DNA of 64,000 nucleotides. Source: Runella sp. MFBS21 (GTDB lineage: Bacteria > Bacteroidota > Bacteroidia > Cytophagales > Spirosomataceae). Below the pieces are notes generated by a model. It had not been told where the DNA came from, searched no databases, and saw only the letters and a program-made list of their open reading frames with translations. The translations under genes were made by a program, and so were the position numbers. The stretch covers positions 1-64,000 of the forward strand of contig NZ_JARNTW010000003.1 in NCBI RefSeq assembly GCF_029433105.1, read 5' to 3'. Positions 18,063 through 29,527 of this stretch are shown here, one piece after another. Numbering within the stretch: the stretch's first letter is position 1; each line of letters starts with the position of its first letter.

Positions 18063-19859
18063 TTGAAACCGACAGACATTCAAAATCCCGAGTACTTCCA
18101 CAAGGTAGTGGATTGTCAGTACGCATGTCCTGCGCATACTCCTGTGCCCGAATACATCCGTCTGATAGCAGCCGAGCGCTACACTGAAGCGTATATGGTA
18201 AACTGGGAATCAAACGTATTTCCAGGTGTACTAGGTCGTACTTGCGACCGCCCTTGCGAACCCGCCTGCCGACGTGGCCGCGTAGAAGAAGAGCCGGTGG
18301 CTATCTGCCGCCTCAAGCGCGTTGCTGCCGACAACAAAGGCGATGTAAAAAGCATGATGCCCCAAGGCCCTTTTGCGCCCAATGGAAAAAAAATAGCGCT
18401 CATTGGTGGAGGCCCTGCTGCGCTCACCGTGGCACGTGATTTAGCACCACTGGGCTATGAGGTTCATCTTTATGACGACCAAACCAAAGGTGGTGGAATG
18501 ATGCGTAGCCAAATCCCTTCTTTCCGCTTGCCCGACAGCGTGCTTTCGGAAGAAGTAGGCTTTATCCTTGATTTGGGTATTCATACGCATTTCAATACCC
18601 GTGTTGAAAGCTTGAAAGACATCCTGAACCAAGGATACGATGCGGTTTTTGTGGGTACAGGAGCCCCTAAAGGTAAAGATTTGGCCGATTTGCCAGGTCG
18701 TTGGGACGCCCAAGCCAATATTCACATCGGAATTGAATGGCTTGCCAATGTAGCCTTTGAGCATACTAGCAAAATCGGCAAAAAAGTAATTGTACTAGGT
18801 GGTGGAAATACCGCTATGGACTGTTGCCGTACTTCTCGCCGCTTGGGTGGTGAGGAGGTAAAAGTAGTGGTCAGAAGCCCTCGCAAAGAAATGAAAGCTT
18901 CGCCGTGGGAAATCGAAGACGCGCTTCATGAAGATATTCCTATTTTAGAAAATCACGTCCCCAAATCGTTTGTATCCGAAAACGGCGTTCTTAAAGGAAT
19001 GTATTTCGAAAAAGTAGAAGCTATCTACGACAACGGAAAACGGAAACTCGTGCCTACTGGTGAGCCAGATATATTCATAGAAGCGGATGATGTGCTTGTG
19101 GCGATTGGTCAAGAAAACTCTTTCCCGTGGATTGAACGTGATTTAGGGCTTGAATTCAACAAATGGGGCTTACCCGTTTTGGATGAAAAAACCTTCCAAT
19201 CTACCCTTTCTAAGGTATTTTTTGGAGGAGATGCTGCTTTAGGCCCCAAAAACGTTATTACAGCCGTGGCCCAAGGTCATCAAGCTGCGGTATCGATTGA
19301 TTTGTATTGCAACCAACAATCCCTCTACGAACGTCCTTCGCCGTATACCAACCTGATTAGTCAAAAGATGGGTATCCATGAGTGGATTTATGACAGCGAT
19401 GTCACGACTGACATTCGTTATAAAGTACCTCATGCCGACAAAAGCCTAACGCTGAAAGACCGTAAAAAAGAGGTTGAGCTAGGTTTTAGTCAAGATACGG
19501 GTTTTAAAGAAGCCCAACGCTGCCTCAATTGCGATGTACAGACGGTATTTACCGAAGATAAATGTATTGAGTGCGATGCTTGTGCTGACATCTGCCCTAC
19601 TACTTGTATCACATTTACGGTCAATGGCGAAGAAGACGACCTCCGCTCCCGACTCAATGCCCCCGCTCATAATGTGGAGCAGGATTTGTACGTATCTGAT
19701 ACCTTGAAAACAGGCCGAGTGATGGTCAAAGACGAAAACGTGTGTCTACACTGTGGACTTTGTGCGGAGCGTTGTCCAACTTCGGCTTGGGATATGCAAA
19801 AATATTTGTACTCAGTAACAAAAGCTGGCTGCCAAACCAGTGTATTAGAAACCATTTAA
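18063..19859 (+). CDS. FAD-dependent pyridine nucleotide oxidoreductase with Fe-S domains (GltD/NfnB-like), partner of 2-oxoacid:ferredoxin oxidoreductase
   Basis: 598 residues starting at a TTG. The only upstream in-frame codons up to a stop at 18024 contain no ATG, and the first internal Met is residue 45, past needed cysteines, so TTG is the best start. Domains: N-terminal cysteine region (C18, C22, C61, C65, C69, C82) like the GltD/DPD Fe-S domain; FAD site IALIGGGPAA (about 111-120); NAD(P)H site VIVLGGGNTA; FAD-closing block FFGGDAALGP; then a C-terminal 2x[4Fe-4S] ferredoxin-like domain (CIECDACADICP and CLHCGLCAERCP). The layout suits shuttling electrons between NAD(P)H and ferredoxin. 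It lies 52 bases before the alpha subunit of a 2-oxoacid oxidoreductase, hence the inferred partner role. Confidence 0.88.
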   Translation: MKPTDIQNPEYFHKVVDCQYACPAHTPVPEYIRLIAAERYTEAYMVNWESNVFPGVLGRTCDRPCEPACRRGRVEEEPVAICRLKRVAADNKGDVKSMMPQGPFAPNGKKIALIGGGPAALTVARDLAPLGYEVHLYDDQTKGGGMMRSQIPSFRLPDSVLSEEVGFILDLGIHTHFNTRVESLKDILNQGYDAVFVGTGAPKGKDLADLPGRWDAQANIHIGIEWLANVAFEHTSKIGKKVIVLGGGNTAMDCCRTSRRLGGEEVKVVVRSPRKEMKASPWEIEDALHEDIPILENHVPKSFVSENGVLKGMYFEKVEAIYDNGKRKLVPTGEPDIFIEADDVLVAIGQENSFPWIERDLGLEFNKWGLPVLDEKTFQSTLSKVFFGGDAALGPKNVITAVAQGHQAAVSIDLYCNQQSLYERPSPYTNLISQKMGIHEWIYDSDVTTDIRYKVPHADKSLTLKDRKKEVELGFSQDTGFKEAQRCLNCDVQTVFTEDKCIECDACADICPTTCITFTVNGEEDDLRSRLNAPAHNVEQDLYVSDTLKTGRVMVKDENVCLHCGLCAERCPTSAWDMQKYLYSVTKAGCQTSVLETI

Positions 19860-19911
19860 TCTCTTTGTTTAGAGCATTTTCAACAAAAAAGAGGTTTAAC
19901 CAAGTCTATCA

Positions 19912-21735
19912 ATGCAACAACTTACCGCAATTAACGACTTAGTAGTACGATTTGCCAATGTCAACGGAACTGGTTCGGCAAGTGCCAACAATATGTTTGC
20001 CATGTCTATTTTTAGAATGGGCATCCCTGTTACTGCCAAAAATATTTTCCCTTCCAATATCCAAGGTTTACCTACGTGGTACGAAGTAAGAGTAAGCGAG
20101 AAAGGCTACCTTGGTCGCCGCGAAGGAGTGGACTTACTCGTGTGTGTCAATCCTCAAAGCATGAAGCAAGACATAGCTTCTGTGAAATCAGGAGGGTATT
20201 TTATTTATGACAACACCAAAAATCTCCACAAAGACTTTATCCGAGAAGATATCAATTATATCGGCATTCCGATGATTGGTATCTGTATGCGCTTGTATCA
20301 AGATGCTCGCCAACGTCAATTGTTCAAAAACATGATTTATGTAGGGGCATTGGCAGCTTTGCTTGATATTGAACTCGAAGTGGTAAAGGGAATCATTGCC
20401 GACGAATTCAAGAAAAAACCCAAACTCATCGAGCCCAACGTCCAAGCGATGATGGAAGGGGTCAAATATGTGCAAGAAAACTACGAAAGCCCGCTAGGTC
20501 TCCGCGTTGAGCGCCGCGACCTTGTAGGAGATAGTATTGTGATCGACGGCAATACCGCTTGTGGATTAGGAGCGGTATATGCCGGTGCCACCGTAGCTGG
20601 ATGGTATCCTATTACGCCATCTACATCGCTAGTAGAAGCCTTTGCCAAATACGCCAACCGTCTCCGCACCGACCCCGAAACGGGCCTTAAAAAAGTAGCG
20701 ATTGTACAAGCAGAAGACGAGCTAGCCGCCCTTGGTATGGTATTAGGCGCAAGCTGGAATGGTGCGCGCGCTTTTACGGCAACCAGTGGTCCGGGGGTAT
20801 CGCTCATGAATGAGTTTTTGGGATTGGCTTATTTTGCCGAAATCCCGGCGGTACTCGTGGATGTGCAACGAGGTGGCCCTTCGACAGGGATGCCTACCCG
20901 CACTCAGCAATCAGATTTGCTGTTGGCAGCTTATGCCTCGCATGGCGATACCAAGCATGTTTTGCTGATTCCGAGCACGCCTACCGAGTGTTTTAATTTT
21001 ATGGCAGATGCCTTCGATTTAGCCGAGCGTCTCCAAACTCCTGTCATCGTAATGACCGACTTGGACTTAGGCATGAACGACCACCTCTCAGCTCCTCTCA
21101 AATGGGATGATTCTCGTCGCTACGACCGAGGTAAGGTCTATACTGCACAAGATTTAGATGCGTTAAGCGCGATGGGCAAACAATTTGGTCGCTATCTTGA
21201 TGTAGACGGAGATGGGATTCCATACCGTACCCTTCCCGCAACTCACCCTACCAAAGGGTCGTTTTTTACGCGTGGTACATCGCACGACGAATACGCTCGC
21301 TATACCGAAGATGGGGTTAAAAACGCTGAAGTACTTAATCGTCTGCTCAAGAAATGGGACACTGCCAAAGACATTACGCCTAAGCCAGAGTTTTACCAAA
21401 CTGCCAACCAAAGTAATATCGGTGTGGTGTTTTTTGGTACTACCACTTACGCCGCCCTCGAAGCACTAGATTTATTAAAACAAGAGGAAGATATAGTAAT
21501 CGATGCTATGCGGGCAACGGCCTTTCCGTTTCATGAGTCGGTAGAGCAGTTTATCGAAGCTCACGACCAAGTATTTGTGATTGAGCAAAACCGTGATGCA
21601 CAGTTCCGTACGTTGTTGATTAATGAATTGGAAATCAACCCAAAAAAATTAATCAAAATCCTCAACTATGACGGAATGCCTATTACAGCCGAAGCGATCC
21701 GCCGCCAAATTGTGGGCGTCTTGGCTACGGTTTAA
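19912..21735 (+). CDS. korA: 2-oxoacid:ferredoxin oxidoreductase, fused gamma-alpha subunit (KorA type)
   Basis: 607 residues. The N-terminal ~190 residues are the gamma domain (GTGSASANNMFAMS motif near 20-33). The alpha pyrimidine-binding domain begins near GLGAVYAGATVAGWYPITPSTS and continues through QAEDELAALGMVLGASWNGARAFTATSGPG (quoted in part), and DLDLGMND. This fused arrangement matches two-subunit 2-oxoglutarate or 2-oxoacid:ferredoxin oxidoreductases, which decarboxylate 2-oxoacids with CoA and pass electrons to ferredoxin. The substrate (2-oxoglutarate versus pyruvate or branched-chain) cannot be settled here. A perfect 14-bp hairpin follows the stop. Confidence 0.9.
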   Translation: MQQLTAINDLVVRFANVNGTGSASANNMFAMSIFRMGIPVTAKNIFPSNIQGLPTWYEVRVSEKGYLGRREGVDLLVCVNPQSMKQDIASVKSGGYFIYDNTKNLHKDFIREDINYIGIPMIGICMRLYQDARQRQLFKNMIYVGALAALLDIELEVVKGIIADEFKKKPKLIEPNVQAMMEGVKYVQENYESPLGLRVERRDLVGDSIVIDGNTACGLGAVYAGATVAGWYPITPSTSLVEAFAKYANRLRTDPETGLKKVAIVQAEDELAALGMVLGASWNGARAFTATSGPGVSLMNEFLGLAYFAEIPAVLVDVQRGGPSTGMPTRTQQSDLLLAAYASHGDTKHVLLIPSTPTECFNFMADAFDLAERLQTPVIVMTDLDLGMNDHLSAPLKWDDSRRYDRGKVYTAQDLDALSAMGKQFGRYLDVDGDGIPYRTLPATHPTKGSFFTRGTSHDEYARYTEDGVKNAEVLNRLLKKWDTAKDITPKPEFYQTANQSNIGVVFFGTTTYAALEALDLLKQEEDIVIDAMRATAFPFHESVEQFIEAHDQVFVIEQNRDAQFRTLLINELEINPKKLIKILNYDGMPITAEAIRRQIVGVLATV

Positions 21736-21741
21736 GAATGA

Positions 21742-21786
21742 TTTTGGTTGGTTTGCCCTGAAATATTCAAGTCAAACCAACCAAAA
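21742..21786 (+). terminator. hairpin after korA (terminator or attenuator)
   Basis: Perfect 14-base stem (21742-21755 with 21773-21786) and a 17-base loop, four bases after the korA stop at 21735 on the coding strand side. Only a short A/T stretch follows, so it may be a partial terminator lowering readthrough to the small membrane gene and korB. Confidence 0.55.
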
Positions 21787-21828
21787 ATTTGCTTAACGTG
21801 AGATAACAATTTTAACTTTTATAACTCA

Positions 21829-22008
21829 ATGACAAAAAAACAAGTAATCAAATACTCACTTCTTTTTGTAGTTTACATTGTTTTATTTGTTTTGATAGTT
21901 GTGGGCGACATAGTACCTTCTCGTATTTCAAGGTTTCTGATACCAATCATGTTTGCAATACCAATGATAAGCGTCATCATACTCACAATCACTGCAAAAA
22001 ACAAATAA
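21829..22008 (+). CDS. small two-helix membrane protein
   Basis: ATG at 21829, TAA at 22006-22008, 59 residues. After a basic N-terminus (MTKKQVIK) come two hydrophobic helices (about 9-26 and 36-55) joined by a short polar turn with GDIVPSRISR, and a basic tail TAKNK. This is a plausible inner-membrane hairpin protein. It lies between korA and korB, which are normally adjacent, behind a hairpin. I do not recognise a family. It could be an unrelated inserted gene or a membrane tether for the oxidoreductase; the sequence does not decide. Confidence 0.6.
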   Translation: MTKKQVIKYSLLFVVYIVLFVLIVVGDIVPSRISRFLIPIMFAIPMISVIILTITAKNK

Positions 22009-22113
22009 GTCAATACTTTTGTATTTAAGATATGGTGAAAGTAGGATGTAAATTCTTCAATATCAAAAATATCCGTAACCTCCCAACCATAATTTAGACA
22101 TCACACATTTAAA

Positions 22114-23166
22114 ATGACTTACATAAAACCCAAATTCCGTCACCCCGAAATGCCCAAAAATCGCGTGGGATATGCCAAAAGCGATTATGAAGGGGTGATT
22201 TCGACCTTGTGCGCTGGCTGCGGCCACGATTCTATCAGCGGTGCTATTGTGCAAGCTTGTTATGAAATGGATATTGAGCCGCACCGAGTTGCTAAGCTAT
22301 CGGGTATTGGATGCTCGTCCAAAACGCCCAATTATTTCCTCAACAACTCCCACGGCTTCAACTCCGTGCATGGACGGATGCCTTCAGTAGCTACCGGTGC
22401 CAACATGGCCAATCGCGACTTGATTTATTTAGGAGTATCGGGCGATGGCGATACTGCTTCGATTGGGATGGGGCAGTTTGTACACGCGATTCGTCGCAAT
22501 CTCAATATGCTTTATATTGTGATGAACAACGGCTGTTATGGTCTTACCAAAGGCCAAGACTCCGCCACTGCCGATGCGGGCTCCGTCAGCAAAAGTGGGT
22601 CTGTCAACCCTTTTGAAGGCATTGATTTGGTCGGAATGGCACTTGAATTGGGCGCAAGTTTTGTAGCAAGAAGCTTCTCTGGCGACAAAACTCAACTCGT
22701 ACCACTTATCAAAGCCGCCCTCTCTCACAGTGGGTTTGCCCTGATTGATGTACTTTCACCTTGTGTGACATTCAACAATAATCCGGGTTCTACCAAATCT
22801 TATGACTATGTACGCGACCATATCGAAGCACTTGCTCAGATTGGTTATGTACCAGAAAAAGAAGAGATTACTGTATCTTACGAAGAAGGAAGTACCGTAG
22901 GCGTCGAACTTCATGATGGCTCAGTGGTACACCTTCAAAAGTTAGCCGATGGCTGGGATCCACGCGACCGCCAAGCAGCAATGCGGCGCTTGCAACAGGC
23001 CAAAGCCGAAGGTGAAATCTTAACGGGGCTAGTGTATGTCAACCCAGAAAGCAAAGACCTGCACGAAGTAATCAAATCTGACCTTCGTCCTCTCAATAGT
23101 CTTAAAGAAGAAGACCTTTGTCCGGGGGCTAATACATTAGAAATGTTAAACGAAGAGTTTAGATAA
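22114..23166 (+). CDS. korB: 2-oxoacid:ferredoxin oxidoreductase beta subunit (TPP-binding, KorB type)
   Basis: 350 residues. Features of the beta subunit: Fe-S/TPP-region cysteines in LCAGCGHDSI and SGIGCSS, the TPP-Mg motif GDGD followed about 27 residues later by NNGCYGLTKGQ, and the later PCVTFN block. It completes the enzyme with korA; the beta subunit carries thiamine diphosphate and one 4Fe-4S cluster. Spacing from korA is 378 bases, filled by a hairpin and a small membrane-protein gene. It ends at a strong bidirectional terminator. Confidence 0.92.
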   Translation: MTYIKPKFRHPEMPKNRVGYAKSDYEGVISTLCAGCGHDSISGAIVQACYEMDIEPHRVAKLSGIGCSSKTPNYFLNNSHGFNSVHGRMPSVATGANMANRDLIYLGVSGDGDTASIGMGQFVHAIRRNLNMLYIVMNNGCYGLTKGQDSATADAGSVSKSGSVNPFEGIDLVGMALELGASFVARSFSGDKTQLVPLIKAALSHSGFALIDVLSPCVTFNNNPGSTKSYDYVRDHIEALAQIGYVPEKEEITVSYEEGSTVGVELHDGSVVHLQKLADGWDPRDRQAAMRRLQQAKAEGEILTGLVYVNPESKDLHEVIKSDLRPLNSLKEEDLCPGANTLEMLNEEFR

Positions 23167-23180
23167 CGTATTATTCCCTA

Positions 23181-23218
23181 CAAAAAAGCCTTCTAATGTA
23201 CATTAGAAGGCTTTTTTG
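23181..23218. terminator. bidirectional rho-independent terminator
   Basis: Perfect 18-base stem (23181-23198 with 23201-23218), with A6/T6 at the outer ends so that a U-tract forms in either direction. It lies between the convergent korB and small lipoprotein genes, touching the latter's stop codon at 23219. Confidence 0.9.
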
Positions 23219-23695
23219 TTAGTGACACACTCTCACAAATTTACGCTCGTTGATTTCTCCTTCTTTTCCAAACATAATGCTAAGTATCAATTCTCGGGTA
23301 GTGAGGCTACGCACTTTAACATTTTTATACCACGTAGCTCCGCCCAAAATTTGCTCATCCAGTTTGACCTCTTTTCCGTCAAAATTATACCGAGTGGCTA
23401 GCTGAGCTGGTGAAGAAGGCGCCACTCCATTGCTTCCCGACAACGCATTTCTAACTTTTACTTCCCCATTAGAAGTAAATTCTACAAAATAAGAATCAGC
23501 AGCGGCTTTTTTCCAAGTAGTATCTGTAATAGGTGGGCAACAACCTCCCAAATAACGAAACTCCGTCAATGTCCATTTTCCCACGAGTGTGGGCTGATCT
23601 GAAACACAGCTTTCAAGGCTCAACAACTCCTCGCTTGAAGATTTGCATTGCATCCCAATCAGGGCAATTAATCCGTATAAAATCAGCTTTTTCAT
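23219..23695 (-). CDS. small lipoprotein, lipocalin-like
   Basis: 158 residues from the ATG at 23695 (an ATG three codons upstream at 23704 is also possible). Lipoprotein signal with lipobox G-M-Q-C. The body starts with LVGKWTLTEFRYLGG, a pattern common in lipocalin-like/DUF4488-type Bacteroidota lipoproteins, followed by alternating beta-strand sequence and a double cysteine in GGCCPP. Function unknown. It is transcribed leftward, away from the enzyme gene that ends at 23759; the 63-base gap would allow co-transcription with the phosphatase and ppk1. Confidence 0.75.
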   Translation of the reverse strand: MKKLILYGLIALIGMQCKSSSEELLSLESCVSDQPTLVGKWTLTEFRYLGGCCPPITDTTWKKAAADSYFVEFTSNGEVKVRNALSGSNGVAPSSPAQLATRYNFDGKEVKLDEQILGGATWYKNVKVRSLTTRELILSIMFGKEGEINERKFVRVCH

Positions 23696-23758
23696 AAATA
23701 TCAATCTCTAAACTTACTGATATTATGACGCCCGCTCTTTCCAAAAGGTTGGAAACCT

Positions 23759-25021
23759 CTACTCCACAATCCACTTATTTTGGGTATTGTATTTGCCTTC
23801 AAACACAATTTTGTAAAGTTGAGAAGGAAGCTTACTTACATCAATAGATACCCTTTCTTGTTCGACGGGTACTTCGTCCATCAATAAATAAGAATCTCTT
23901 TTTCCCTCTTCAAAGTGATTGGTAGTAGTCAACCAAATTTTGACTTTTCCTTCTTTCTCCAACGCTTTCCAAGTCGCCTCTATGGTGTTGCCACTTTTTT
24001 TGACATTGGTATTTATCAACGACAACTTCCCCGTAAGTGCAGTACCATCTATTTCAAAGGCTTGCTCCTTGGGAATATTGATTTGTAAGTGCTGTGCCAT
24101 GGTAGGCATAATATCTACAATAGCGGGCAAAATTTCCACACCTGTTTTTCCCATAAAATAAGAATTCAGCTGAGGCGTATTGGTGATTATCCATGTGCTT
24201 CTTTCTCGATCCGACTGCCCACCGTGGTTTTTACCCATAGAAGCATCTCTGCCGTGATCGGTCGTAATAAAAAGTTGCCATTTTTCGCCAAAATTCTTCT
24301 CGCGATATTGAATAGCCTTCCACAATCGCCCCATTTGAGCATCCATCATCTCTACAGCCCGAACGAATTGATCGCTATCGCCATACCGATGCCCCATATC
24401 ATCGGTATACTCCAGATATACCCACGACAAATCGGGGCTTTCTTCTTGAATATAACGAGCTGCTTCATCCACTACTTTTTCATCAATCTTATGAATATAT
24501 TCTTTCTCAGCATCGTGCGGAAAATGCAGCGTATCAAGTTCGAAGCCATCAAAAAAATAATCTAGCTTAAGATCTCTTGTTTGAGGCAACCTTTCTCCAA
24601 TAAGCTTGGTACGGTTGTCGAGCCAAGTCGAAAAAACAGCCGTTCTTTTATGAGGATATTGTTCTGCAAAAAAACGAAAAATGGTCCAATAATGATAATT
24701 GGGGTCTTTGATTTTATTGTCCCACACATTGTGCTTATTGACCCAAGTGCCCGTCAAGAGGCTGTTATAGCCTACTGCTGAGATAGTGGGCGTTTGCGAA
24801 TAAGTATTTTTCTTTCCTCCTACATACGCTCTGGTATAGCCTCCTACTTTAGCAATAGCTTGCAAATTGGGTAGTTTTTGTTTTTCAATCACATCCGAGG
24901 CAATACCATCTACAATCACAAACAGTACCTTGTTTTTGTCAGTCTGTGCCCAAATTTCTGTATACTTTCCAAGTATTAGGAGTAACGATAAAAAGCTAAT
25001 TTTATAATTCCAGCATTTCAT
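23759..25021 (-). CDS. alkaline phosphatase superfamily / type I phosphodiesterase-nucleotide pyrophosphatase
   Basis: 420 residues with a signal peptide (about 1-25). Metal-binding and nucleophile motifs of the superfamily are visible: [12 protein letters not shown] (first Asp), the Thr-containing block [25 protein letters not shown] (Asp/His pair), and [11 protein letters not shown] with the Asp-His metal pair followed by NHGG. The ending of ~100 residues looks like a beta module. Members cleave phosphodiesters or phosphomonoesters in the periplasm. Only 2 bases separate it from the upstream ppk1, so the two are very likely co-transcribed, linking it to phosphate metabolism by inference. 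Confidence 0.88.
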   Translation of the reverse strand: MKCWNYKISFLSLLLILGKYTEIWAQTDKNKVLFVIVDGIASDVIEKQKLPNLQAIAKVGGYTRAYVGGKKNTYSQTPTISAVGYNSLLTGTWVNKHNVWDNKIKDPNYHYWTIFRFFAEQYPHKRTAVFSTWLDNRTKLIGERLPQTRDLKLDYFFDGFELDTLHFPHDAEKEYIHKIDEKVVDEAARYIQEESPDLSWVYLEYTDDMGHRYGDSDQFVRAVEMMDAQMGRLWKAIQYREKNFGEKWQLFITTDHGRDASMGKNHGGQSDRERSTWIITNTPQLNSYFMGKTGVEILPAIVDIMPTMAQHLQINIPKEQAFEIDGTALTGKLSLINTNVKKSGNTIEATWKALEKEGKVKIWLTTTNHFEEGKRDSYLLMDEVPVEQERVSIDVSKLPSQLYKIVFEGKYNTQNKWIVE

Positions 25022-25023
25022 TT

Positions 25024-27327
25024 TTAGGCTTCAGATTCAGAAAGTTGAGAGGTAGATTCATCAGTGGTTTCAGCAGGAAGAGTCAAAAAAAGCCGCGTAT
25101 TCATTACTTCTTCCATTGTCACATGAAAGAAGCGTTCGTGAATATTAAAAGGTTCTTTGTTTTCTTCTTCTCTACACTTGACATAGTTGCCATCTTCCAA
25201 CATATCATAAGCATTGACATTGTCGCGAAGATTGTAATCTAGGATATGAATCGCTTCCTGTTTTACTCGAGGGTCGACAAAAGCAAAAACGGACTCAATC
25301 CGCCGGTCAAACGAACGTACCATCACATCAGCACTACCGCCATATACTTTGGGATTGTCGTTGTTATGAAAATAAAAAATTCGCGTATGTTCCAGAAAAT
25401 CGCCCACAATAGAACGTACAGTAATATTTTCACTCAATCCCTTACGAGCTGGCCGCAAACAACAAATCCCCCTGACAATCAACCGAATAGACACACCTGC
25501 TTGAGAGGCTTTATACAGTTCTTCGATGGTTGCTTTATCTTCCAATGAGTTGATTTTAATACAAATTCCACTCGGCAAACCAGCCTGAGCATTGGCTGCT
25601 TCTTGCTGAATCAGTTTGATGATTTGCTTACGCATATCGCGCGGTGCCGTAATCAAATATTGGTAATCATTGGGTAAAGAATGCCCCGTGATTACATTAA
25701 AAAACTCCATAATGTCGCGGTTATAAACCTCGTCGCAAGTCAATAGACCAATATCAGTATACAATTTGGCAGTTTCTTCGTTGTAATTACCACTCGCCAA
25801 GTGCGCATAGCTCACTACGCCATGCTCTTCTGCTCTCACTACTTGTAGAAGTTTGGTATGGGTCTTGAAACGACTGATACCATATATCACAAAGCAACCT
25901 GCCTTTTGGAGCCGTTGGGCTTCACGCATGTTGTTTTCTTCGTCAAATCTTGCCTTCACTTCAAACAATACCGACACGTGTTTGCCATTTTCAGCGGCTT
26001 TGAGCAGGGCTGCGGTCACTCGCGATTTTTTGGCCAATCGATAGATAGTAAGTTTTATGGCCAATACCTTGGGGTCTTCGGCAGCCTCTTCCAATAATTG
26101 CAAAACAGGCTCGAAGTTGTTATAAGGATGGTGGAGCATGATATCTCCTTCTTTGATGGTTCCAAAGATATCTTCCACCATTTTTTCATGATCTACTCCC
26201 AATGGCGATACTGGTGGTGGGGGCGGCGGTACAAGTTCCGAAAATTCGGGATACTTTATAATTTGCCACAAGCACGTAAAATCTAATAAGTGCTTACATA
26301 CAAACACATTGTAATCATCTATTTCCCAACGTTTTTTAACCAAATTAAGTAACCATTCGGAGGTATTTGCTTCAATTTCCATGCGTACGACACGCCCTAG
26401 TCGCCGCGTTTTGAGTTTTTGTTTTACTTCATCCAAAAAATCATTTTCAACATCATCATTTTCTTCAATCGAAAAATCCCCATTCCTGACGATTCGGAAC
26501 AGGTGCATATCAATAATCTCTACATTTCGGTAAAGTTTTTTGAGTTCGTAACGAATGATTTCTTCAATAGGAACAAACAGTATCTCACCACTTTTACGCT
26601 CTATGGTATAAAACCTTGGCAAATTGGCAGGAATTTGAACAAACGAAATTTTGCGGTTTTCTTCGTCATCTTTTGCTTTTTCGCTAATCTTGGTCACTAC
26701 CGCAAAAATCAATGTTTTGGCCAATAGGACTGGAAAAGTATGCGTATAATCAAACAGCATCGGGGTAAGCATCGGATAAATAGTCCGATCAAAATACTTC
26801 CCTCCTTCTTTTTTTTCGTTTTCGTCCAAATCTGACCAGCGGCCTAATTTTAGATTATGCTGTTCAAACAAAGGCAATAAATCATTTTCAAATACGTCGT
26901 CTTGCTCCTGTGCAAATCGATGAATAGCCGACAAAAGAGCTTTACGAAAGGGGATTTCGCGTAAGCCAGAATAATCGACCCTTTCTTTTCCAAAATCCAA
27001 GTAATTGTATAAGCTACCGACTCGAATCGTAAAAAACTCATCTAAATTAGAGTCGGAAATAGCCAGAAATTTCATACGTTCAAAAAGCGTACGGCGGGTA
27101 CTACGGGCTTGGTCGAGCACTCGAAAATTAAACTGTAACCAACTCAAATCACGGCTGATAAAATTACTCTGTTCAATAGTCTGGCTTACCCGTTCGGCAG
27201 AGCGCGAAAAACGGTCCGTTTCTTCCAAAGGTTGCCCTTCTTTTGGTTCTCGTCGCTCACGAATGAAAGAAAAGAGAGAGGAAAACCCTCCTTTTCGATT
27301 TTCTGAAGATTGGGAATGGTTGGGCAT
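25024..27327 (-). CDS. ppk1: polyphosphate kinase 1
   Basis: 767 residues. All four PPK1 domains are traceable: N domain with [15 protein letters not shown] (about 55-70), head domain, C1 with [25 protein letters not shown] and the autophosphorylated histidine region FKTHTKLL, and C2 with the second conserved His region [11 protein letters not shown] and [15 protein letters not shown]. It reversibly makes inorganic polyphosphate from ATP. The N-terminal ~45 residues are a poorly conserved basic/acidic tail. It is upstream of, and almost touching, a phosphatase-superfamily gene. Confidence 0.95.
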   Translation of the reverse strand: MPNHSQSSENRKGGFSSLFSFIRERREPKEGQPLEETDRFSRSAERVSQTIEQSNFISRDLSWLQFNFRVLDQARSTRRTLFERMKFLAISDSNLDEFFTIRVGSLYNYLDFGKERVDYSGLREIPFRKALLSAIHRFAQEQDDVFENDLLPLFEQHNLKLGRWSDLDENEKKEGGKYFDRTIYPMLTPMLFDYTHTFPVLLAKTLIFAVVTKISEKAKDDEENRKISFVQIPANLPRFYTIERKSGEILFVPIEEIIRYELKKLYRNVEIIDMHLFRIVRNGDFSIEENDDVENDFLDEVKQKLKTRRLGRVVRMEIEANTSEWLLNLVKKRWEIDDYNVFVCKHLLDFTCLWQIIKYPEFSELVPPPPPPVSPLGVDHEKMVEDIFGTIKEGDIMLHHPYNNFEPVLQLLEEAAEDPKVLAIKLTIYRLAKKSRVTAALLKAAENGKHVSVLFEVKARFDEENNMREAQRLQKAGCFVIYGISRFKTHTKLLQVVRAEEHGVVSYAHLASGNYNEETAKLYTDIGLLTCDEVYNRDIMEFFNVITGHSLPNDYQYLITAPRDMRKQIIKLIQQEAANAQAGLPSGICIKINSLEDKATIEELYKASQAGVSIRLIVRGICCLRPARKGLSENITVRSIVGDFLEHTRIFYFHNNDNPKVYGGSADVMVRSFDRRIESVFAFVDPRVKQEAIHILDYNLRDNVNAYDMLEDGNYVKCREEENKEPFNIHERFFHVTMEEVMNTRLFLTLPAETTDESTSQLSESEA

Positions 27328-27388
27328 ATATTCGTTGGGTATTTAGGGCGATGATATTTTTTCCAAAATTAAAGCATAAAAAAAATAT

Positions 27389-27414
27389 GCCACTCAATCC
27401 ATCGGATGAGTGGC
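27389..27414 (-). terminator. terminator after gyrB
   Basis: The hairpin pairs GCCACTCA (27389-27396) with TGAGTGGC (27407-27414), with further pairing inside. On the leftward strand it is followed by an AT-rich U-tract (ATATTTTTTT). It lies ~40 bases past the gyrB stop. Confidence 0.75.
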
Positions 27415-27452
27415 TCAATTTAATAGTTTCTTAACACTACTTCAACTCGTCT

Positions 27453-29426
<1,974 letters not shown>

Positions 29427-29527
29427 TTAGTTTTGGTAACAAATAGGGTACTTATTTCTGAAAATATTTCAATTTTTTAACGCGTAAAGATACAATAATT
29501 TAGCCAAAAATCCTAAATATTGCGCGT

